IMG/VR virus record: IMGVR_UViG_3300025141_012569
Location: 1 to 34,100 of that record
Reading direction: 5' to 3' (one strand)
Source of the DNA: a virus
DNA length: 34,100 nucleotides
The notes under the pieces are model-generated. The model did no database searches. It had not been told where the DNA came from and saw only the letters and a program-made list of their open reading frames with translations. Positions 29,264-34,100 of this stretch are shown in pieces. The number at the start of each line of letters is the position of its first letter. Positions within the stretch are counted from its first letter, which is position 1. Position numbers and translations under genes: made by a program.

Positions 29264-31459
29264 ATGGCAACGTTGAAAGCAAGAAAATTAGCAACCGCTG
29301 AAGAACAGCAACAGTTTGGAACTGGGAAGTTTATTGATGTTGATATTAGTGCTGACGAGGCTGAAGGATATAAAGCAGGTGGGTATGAAATCATTGGACT
29401 ACCTAAACAAGATCTTAACCCCGCTCAAATTAGCACCCCAAAAGTGAAAGAGCCTTTAGTTCAAGCACCTATCCAGCCTAAACAACAACCAATCAGTTCT
29501 CCATCTGCAGATCTTCCTGATGAGGTTAAAACAATGTTTCAAAACACCAACGCTCTTCAAGAACAACAGATTCAGACCGTACAGGATCAATATGAAAAGA
29601 TGAAGGAATTTGCTGATGCACAGCTAACGGGAATTATTAATAACATCAATGATTCGATGAATTCTCGTCTTCGGGAACAAAAAGTACTAAACCAAGCTAG
29701 ATTAGGTGGACAAACAAAGTTGGGGTTTCGTTCTGGTCGTGCTAGGTATGCACCTGAAATTCAATCTTCTATCCTAGGTAAAGAAGAGAGTGAAGGTTTA
29801 GCTAGACTTAATAGCATTGAAGTACAAAGACAAGGACTAATTGGACAAGCTAAAAGTGCAGCATTAGAGAGTGATTGGAAGATGTTTAATGAAAGTTTTA
29901 CCAAAATTAATGCACTTCAACAACAAAAACAAGAGACTCTTTTGAACCAATATGCTTTGGCCAAACAAGCTGAAGAACAAGCATATCAAAGATCTAGACA
30001 AGCAATCCAAGATGAGAGAGAGGCATTTAAATTTAATTTGGAGCTAGAAAATAGTTTGAAAGAACAAGAGAGTGAGCTTGCTTCTATTGTGATATCGGAT
30101 CTTGTTTCTTTGGATGAAAATTTTAATGTTATTAGGCCTTCTGATGAAGAAGTCAACTCTCTTGCAGATGAGTTGGGGGTTAGCTCAATCCTGCTAAGCT
30201 CTTTAGCAAAACAAAAAGCTAATGAATTAGAAAGTTTTTCTTTAGACCAAAGGAAGGGGCAATATGATCTTTTAAATACTCAATCTGTTATTCAAAATAG
30301 AAATTTTCAACAATCTTTGGCAGAAAGAGAATTTCAGTTAAAGAAAGAGCAGTTAGATTTTCAGAATGAACTTGATATTGAAGAATTGAAAATAAGAGCG
30401 TCTGATTTACAAGGTGCAGCAATGCAACTGTCACCTCAACAAATACAAGATGCTGTAAATAAAGGTTACAAAAGTGAATCTGAGTTAAGATTGTATGCTT
30501 CTCAGCTTTCAGGAGGTGTTGAACCAGCAAGTTTGAAAAAGATTTCTACTGAACAGAAAAAGTTAGAATCTTTAGTTATTAGTGGTTTAAATGATGTTAG
30601 TACCTTAAGAGATAAATTAGCAGCATCGTTTGGGCGGGGCAAGTTTAATGATGCGATTTATAAGCAGGCAGAGGATAATCTTACCGATGTAATTGGGCGT
30701 CTGCGTTCAGGTGGTGCTATTACATCCGATGAAGAAAAGCGATTTTTAAGATTATTACCATCTGGGATTAGAACAGACAAAACAAACACTGAAAAACTTA
30801 GAAATTTAGAAAATTATTTAATTGATGCTATTGGGCAAGATAGATATAACGAGAAAAAGAAAGAAGTCTATGCAGATTTCACTTCTTTTACAAGAATGGG
30901 AAGTGCAGAAGAGAGAAGAGCTTGGGATGATTTTTTAGACGATGTTGGCGCTGGACCAAATGATGATTTGGATGATTGGTTTGCTGAGTATAGACAGGAA
31001 CAGGGCTATGGATTTTCTTCAGAGAGAAGTTTTAATCAGGTTGGCAGCGACACGAACCAAGCTGTAGAAGGTGGGGTACTTAGTCTAGGTAAAATAACAG
31101 GATTTGGTTCACCGCTTTGGAAACACGGACTAGATATCGATTTAAAGAAGGGTGATCCTGTGCCTAGTCCAGTAGATGGAACTGTGGAATTTGTTGGAAA
31201 TAATGGTGGTTTCGGTAAGCAAGTGAGAGTGACTGATGCAAAAGGAAATTCTATCTGGCTTTCTCATCTTGATGGGTATCGTGTTAAAAAAGGCGATCGA
31301 GTGAAGGCTGGGCAGGTGGTTGGTCTGGGAGGTAACACTGGGAAGACAATCCCAGGACCAAATGGGGACGGAAGCCATTTAGACCTCACAGTAAAAACAA
31401 AAACAGGGGAGTATATGGACCCAAAAGAAATATATAATAAACTTAAATCATTTGTTTAA
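29264..31459 (+). CDS. Internal virion protein with C-terminal M23-like domain
   Basis: 731 aa. Beta-like start (about 1-50), Pro/Gln-rich linker, then long coiled coils (about 95-400, rich in Q, E, L and K), then a C-terminal M23-like peptidase fold (about 610-731: PLWKHGLDIDLKKGD, WLSHLDGYRVKKGD, GSHLDLTVK). Two typical zinc ligands are not in place: the HxGxD site reads KHGLD and the last HxH reads HLD (H705, D707), so activity may be altered or lost. It probably ejects with DNA and opens or spans the cell wall. Confidence 0.75.
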   Translation: MATLKARKLATAEEQQQFGTGKFIDVDISADEAEGYKAGGYEIIGLPKQDLNPAQISTPKVKEPLVQAPIQPKQQPISSPSADLPDEVKTMFQNTNALQEQQIQTVQDQYEKMKEFADAQLTGIINNINDSMNSRLREQKVLNQARLGGQTKLGFRSGRARYAPEIQSSILGKEESEGLARLNSIEVQRQGLIGQAKSAALESDWKMFNESFTKINALQQQKQETLLNQYALAKQAEEQAYQRSRQAIQDEREAFKFNLELENSLKEQESELASIVISDLVSLDENFNVIRPSDEEVNSLADELGVSSILLSSLAKQKANELESFSLDQRKGQYDLLNTQSVIQNRNFQQSLAEREFQLKKEQLDFQNELDIEELKIRASDLQGAAMQLSPQQIQDAVNKGYKSESELRLYASQLSGGVEPASLKKISTEQKKLESLVISGLNDVSTLRDKLAASFGRGKFNDAIYKQAEDNLTDVIGRLRSGGAITSDEEKRFLRLLPSGIRTDKTNTEKLRNLENYLIDAIGQDRYNEKKKEVYADFTSFTRMGSAEERRAWDDFLDDVGAGPNDDLDDWFAEYRQEQGYGFSSERSFNQVGSDTNQAVEGGVLSLGKITGFGSPLWKHGLDIDLKKGDPVPSPVDGTVEFVGNNGGFGKQVRVTDAKGNSIWLSHLDGYRVKKGDRVKAGQVVGLGGNTGKTIPGPNGDGSHLDLTVKTKTGEYMDPKEIYNKLKSFV

Positions 31460-31460
31460 T

Positions 31461-33095
31461 ATGGCGTTAACAGCAGAACAAAAACAAAGAGCTGCAGAAT
31501 ATTTTGAGAAAAGAGATAAAAACAAAATGACTGTTGGCGAATATTTAATGAGTAGAAAGAAAGAGGCTTTAAAGGAATCACTATTGGATAGGATCTCTTC
31601 TCGGTTAAGTGAGAGGGGGCAAGACATTAAAGAAACTTTTAGTAAGACGGCATCTGGTGATATCACCCCATTAGAGACTGGTGTAAGAACGGTTGGTGAT
31701 GTTATCGGAGGAGTAGGAGATATTGCTGGTGAAACCCTGGTAGAGCTCACCCCAGAACCAGTTAAAGAAACTGGTCGAAAACTCTTAGAGACTGAAACAG
31801 GGAAAAAAGGACTTGGCTTGCTACAAAAACTTTCTCAAGCATATTCTTCGTTTAAGGATAAAAACCCTCGTGTAGCTGAAACTTTAGAAGGGCTAGGGAA
31901 TATTGGTAGTATTTTACCTGTTTTAGGTGGAGCTAAGGTTGGGCAGACTGTAGGTAAGTCTGGGGTTAAAGGGATGGCAACCGTCGTAAATACTGGAGGT
32001 AAATTAGTAGAACCAACAGTAGACACTGCAAGGAATATAGGGGATTTTACAGTCTCTCAGATTACTGGGCTAAAACCAGATACTATTAAAACTCTTATAG
32101 AAGCTCCTGAATCTTTCAGTAAAGCAGAGCTTGAAGGTCTACGACGTATTACATTAGCCGAAAAAGTAAAGACAGCCTTAGATAAGAGAATTGATGATCT
32201 TGGTGAGCTTGGGTCTAAGTACGATGAAATTAGAAAAAAACCAGTAGTAGTACAAGTCCCTAAAGGTGGGTATGAAAAATTTTTACAAGATAAATTTGGT
32301 TTAAGAGTAAACTCAGAAGGAAAAGTGCAAACTACACCAGAAAGTAGACCAATGAGTAAAGCAGATAAAAATGCTATTTCTGAATTTTTAGAAACATTTG
32401 GGAATGTTGGATCTATGGATGCTAATGAATTTTTAAATGCTCGGCAAGCACTAGATAACATTGCTAAGTTTGGAGAAGGAAAAACTACAGCTAGTAATGC
32501 AGTTTCTAAGGAATTGCGTAGATTTCATGATCAGCTTGGAAAAGATCAGATCGAAGGCCTCGCTGATCTCGATGCACAGTTTGCGCCAGAAAAAAGAACA
32601 TTAGAGAGACTTAAAAAAGATCTTCTTGATAAAGAAGGAAACCTTAAGGATGCTGCGATTAATCGTATTGCAAACGCGACAGGAAAAGGTAAAGATCAAC
32701 AGCTAAGAAGGTTGGAAGAGATATATCCAAATATTGGAGAAGAAGTTAAAATTTTAAAATCACTTGAAGATGTTGAATATGCAACTGGAAATGTTGTTGG
32801 TGCATATGGTAGATCTGCAATTAGTTCAGCTGCTTTAGTTACTGGTGTTGCATTAGGGAATATGCCAATTGTATTAGGTGCAATAATGGTCAACCCTAAA
32901 ATTATTGTCCCAATGTTGAAAAAATTTGGGAACTTTAAAAATGGGGTTAAGATAGACGTTCTTATAGAGAAAATTCAAAATGGGATAAAACTTTCAGATA
33001 AAGAAAAAGACATTGTCAAAGGAGCTATGGAAGGATTTGCTGCTTCTATTGGCGGAGCAACCACACTAGGAGCAATTAATCAAACAACAGAATAA
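31461..33095 (+). CDS. Long helical internal/ejection protein (544 aa)
   Basis: Start at ATG 31461, one base after the previous stop. Early part MALTAEQKQRAAEYFEK; hydrophobic glycine-rich helices at about 70-100 and 150-190 (GNIGSILPVLGGAKVG); a charged middle; and a hydrophobic segment near 450-485 (AALVTGVALGNMPIVLGAIM). This mix of amphipathic and membrane-prone helices fits ejection proteins that form a channel through the envelope. Followed by a hairpin. Confidence 0.6.
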   Translation: MALTAEQKQRAAEYFEKRDKNKMTVGEYLMSRKKEALKESLLDRISSRLSERGQDIKETFSKTASGDITPLETGVRTVGDVIGGVGDIAGETLVELTPEPVKETGRKLLETETGKKGLGLLQKLSQAYSSFKDKNPRVAETLEGLGNIGSILPVLGGAKVGQTVGKSGVKGMATVVNTGGKLVEPTVDTARNIGDFTVSQITGLKPDTIKTLIEAPESFSKAELEGLRRITLAEKVKTALDKRIDDLGELGSKYDEIRKKPVVVQVPKGGYEKFLQDKFGLRVNSEGKVQTTPESRPMSKADKNAISEFLETFGNVGSMDANEFLNARQALDNIAKFGEGKTTASNAVSKELRRFHDQLGKDQIEGLADLDAQFAPEKRTLERLKKDLLDKEGNLKDAAINRIANATGKGKDQQLRRLEEIYPNIGEEVKILKSLEDVEYATGNVVGAYGRSAISSAALVTGVALGNMPIVLGAIMVNPKIIVPMLKKFGNFKNGVKIDVLIEKIQNGIKLSDKEKDIVKGAMEGFAASIGGATTLGAINQTTE

Positions 33096-33100
33096 ACAAA

Positions 33101-33141
33101 AACACCTTCGTCGTAGAGATGGTGTCCTCTCAGAAGGTGTT
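33101..33141. terminator. Hairpin at the end of the late operon
   Basis: AACACCTTC (33101-33109) pairs with GAAGGTGTT (33133-33141). An A-run on the 5' side gives a T-run on the minus strand, so it may also stop leftward transcription; the plus side has no T-run. Confidence 0.5.
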
Positions 33142-33153
33142 ATAACCATTATT

Positions 33154-33366
33154 ATGGATGATTTTAATATAGACAAAATTCTTAAACGTGTCAACGACAC
33201 TAAAAAGATACCCACAACAGTATATATTATGCTCATACTAGCAAATATACAATTTAAGAAACTTATAAAGGTGGGGCTATTTCTAGGGTTTTGTGTTTTT
33301 AGCGTTATAGTCTCTGCGTCTCTTGCAAAGACTATTGTTGCGGGCATAGAATCTATTGTGAAATAA
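33154..33366 (+). CDS. Small membrane protein (70 aa)
   Basis: A hydrophilic basic start (MDDFNIDKILKRVNDTKK), then two hydrophobic stretches (about 22-35 and 40-62: KVGLFLGFCVFSVIVSASLA). It stands after the late-operon hairpin and before a minus-strand terminator. Unknown function. Confidence 0.5.
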   Translation: MDDFNIDKILKRVNDTKKIPTTVYIMLILANIQFKKLIKVGLFLGFCVFSVIVSASLAKTIVAGIESIVK

Positions 33367-33377
33367 GATATAAAGAT

Positions 33378-33405
33378 AAAAAAAGACACCTCTTTGGATG
33401 AGGTG
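33378..33405 (-). terminator. Minus-strand Rho-independent terminator
   Basis: On the minus strand, CACCTC/GAGGTG (33400-33405 with 33387-33392) is followed by a run of seven Ts (from 33384 leftward). It ends transcription from the minus-strand genes to its right. Confidence 0.7.
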
Positions 33406-33438
33406 GCTAAATTTTCTGTAGTTACCTTGGTAAAGGTA

Positions 33439-33552
33439 TTAATCATTTTTAGTGGTTTTGTCTTTATTTCTTTTTTCGAATCCTATCCAAATAATCCTTA
33501 GCCAAACGATTACCCCTATACCGAATACGGCCCAACCTATTTGTTCTAACAT
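33439..33552 (-). CDS. Minus-strand single-TM peptide (37 aa)
   Basis: MLEQIGWAVFGIGVIVWLRI then a basic/polar tail. One membrane helix (about residues 5-24). A terminator follows 34 bases downstream. Similar in layout to the other minus-strand peptides here; may be co-transcribed with the gene at 33804-33926. Confidence 0.5.
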   Translation of the reverse strand: MLEQIGWAVFGIGVIVWLRIIWIGFEKRNKDKTTKND

Positions 33553-33591
33553 ATTATTTTTATTTATAAATTACTCAATATATCTACAGTA

Positions 33592-33807
33592 ATGCATCTT
33601 TGTGGATTTGCTGCGGGTGATTTGGGTACAGCCGCTGGGGCATTTGTGGGTAAAAAGGTAGTCCAATCTCCTACAGCTTTGACTAGTTCTGCTTCAGCAC
33701 TTCAAAAGATAAAGACAAGATTTAGTGACTTGTTGGCAAAATTTGCTCCAGCTGAAAAAGCCCTTCTAAGGGGTTTACTTAACAGACAAGAGAAAAAGGG
33801 TGATTAA
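33592..33807 (+). CDS. Small protein (71 aa), possible fragment
   Basis: MHLCGFAAGDLGTAAGAFVG then an Ala/Leu/Lys helix (ALQKIKTRFSDLLAKFAPAE). Its alternation of Gly/Ala-rich and amphipathic parts resembles the C-terminal part of the ejection protein at 31461, so it may be a decayed or recombined remnant; no upstream frame continues it. A terminator overlaps its end. Confidence 0.4.
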   Translation: MHLCGFAAGDLGTAAGAFVGKKVVQSPTALTSSASALQKIKTRFSDLLAKFAPAEKALLRGLLNRQEKKGD

Positions 33808-33822
33808 CCCTTTTTCTTTTTT
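33793..33822. terminator. Bidirectional terminator between convergent genes
   Basis: AAAAAGGGT (33793-33801) pairs with ACCCTTTTT (33807-33815), loop GATTA, followed by CTTTTTT. A 5' A-run allows it to act both ways. It overlaps the ends of the plus gene at 33592 and the minus gene at 33804. Confidence 0.75.
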
Positions 33823-33926
33823 AACTTGGACTTATCAATCTTCTCTCCTATTAGACATAGTCCATAGGTAAGTCCTACCCAGGCGAGGGCAAGGAAAAGT
33901 GCAGTGTATATAAGTATTTTTAACAT
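33804..33926 (-). CDS. Minus-strand single-TM peptide (40 aa)
   Basis: MLKILIYTALFLALAWVGLT then GLCLIGEKIDKS and a lysine-rich tail. One membrane helix (about residues 3-27). A minus-strand promoter lies 26 bases upstream (33952-33980). Convergent with the plus gene at 33592. Unknown function; a candidate prophage-expressed gene because it has its own promoter. Confidence 0.6.
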   Translation of the reverse strand: MLKILIYTALFLALAWVGLTYGLCLIGEKIDKSKLKKKKG

Positions 33927-33951
33927 ATGTATCTTAGTTATATAATAAAAC

Positions 33952-33980
33952 ATCTTAGCGCAAACAACAAGTATTGTCAA
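33952..33980 (-). promoter_or_regulatory. Minus-strand promoter across the repeat boundary
   Basis: On the minus strand, TTGACA (33980-33975), a 17-base spacer, then TAAGAT (33957-33952). The -35 box is the first six bases of the 126-bp repeat, whereas the -10 is unique to this end. At the left copy (770-775) the same -35 faces different DNA with a weaker -10 (TTTATT at 752-747). Confidence 0.55.
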
Positions 33981-34100
33981 TAGTATACCATGCTTTATTT
34001 CTTGGGCAAAGAAGTATCGATTTCACCACTATTTTGGCGCTTACTTAGGTAAAAATATAGCTCAACTCCGACGAATGCAAACCCGCCTATTATTAAACCA
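33975..34100. repeat. 126-bp direct repeat, right copy
   Basis: Identical to 770-895 and cut by the window end. Joining the copies would give a 33,205-bp circle. Confidence 0.8.
33995..34100 (-). CDS. Truncated copy of the 43-aa TM protein
   Basis: The right-hand copy of the gene at 790-921, lacking the first 26 bases, which lie beyond the window end. On a circular map this is the same gene. Confidence 0.5.
   Translation of the reverse strand, partial: GLIIGGFAFVGVELYFYLSKRQNSGEIDTSLPKK

Noticed and set aside
1-34100. CRISPR arrays, insertion sequences and recoded stop codons
   Set aside because: No regularly spaced repeats and no transposase were seen; genes end normally at TGA, TAA and TAG.

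Overview
The window is almost certainly the genome of a temperate, tailed bacteriophage or prophage-like element. In order it carries a tyrosine integrase, a short early region (SSB-like protein, replication-initiator-like protein, nucleases, HTH protein), TerS, TerL, portal, scaffold, a Mu gpT-type major capsid protein, many small beta-rich virion proteins, a lysis cassette, two adaptor/tail proteins, a tail fibre, and two long internal/ejection proteins. I see no tape-measure, tail-tube or sheath gene, so a short-tailed (podovirus-like) particle of about 33 kb is the best guess. The host is unknown. The DNA is AT-rich and uses the standard code (TGA acts as stop). Almost no gene has a Shine-Dalgarno sequence, yet consensus TTGACA/TATAAT promoters occur. 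I infer a low-GC bacterium with SD-independent initiation; Patescibacteria/CPR is one possibility, not proven.

Layout. 1-769: no convincing gene; a consensus promoter drives a hairpin-rich RNA that ends in an intrinsic terminator. 770-895 is repeated exactly at 33975-34100 with different DNA on its left side, so 770-33974 (33,205 bp) can close into a circle and 1-769 is an alternative flank (host DNA, a variant, or an assembly branch). 1055-8344: integrase and early genes, including an SPFH/prohibitin protein and a membrane-anchored lytic transglycosylase. 8350-9496: a GC-richer islet starting with a tRNA-Leu-like structured RNA, followed by six overlapping tiny genes that mostly do have strong SD sequences, so it looks foreign. 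9523-16920: packaging and head genes; an HNH gene sits between TerS and TerL, and TerL is frameshifted at a run of seven Gs inside its Walker A region. 16998-22149: a train of small virion proteins. 22152-23613: lysis genes (XhlA-like anchor, Lys-rich peptide, M23 endolysin, holin-like). 23757-33095: adaptor, stabilisation protein, a minus-strand HNH gene, fibre, and two long internal proteins. 33154-34100: small genes, including minus-strand single-TM peptides with their own promoter and terminators.

The genes appear to be read as long rightward operons coupled by two junction types: ATGA overlaps and a recurrent stop-T-ATG junction (TAATATG or TAGTATG). No CI-like repressor was recognised, so control of lysogeny is unexplained. 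The most unusual parts are the SD-bearing islet with its tRNA-like RNA, the structured RNA at the left end, and the junction at the 126-bp repeat.
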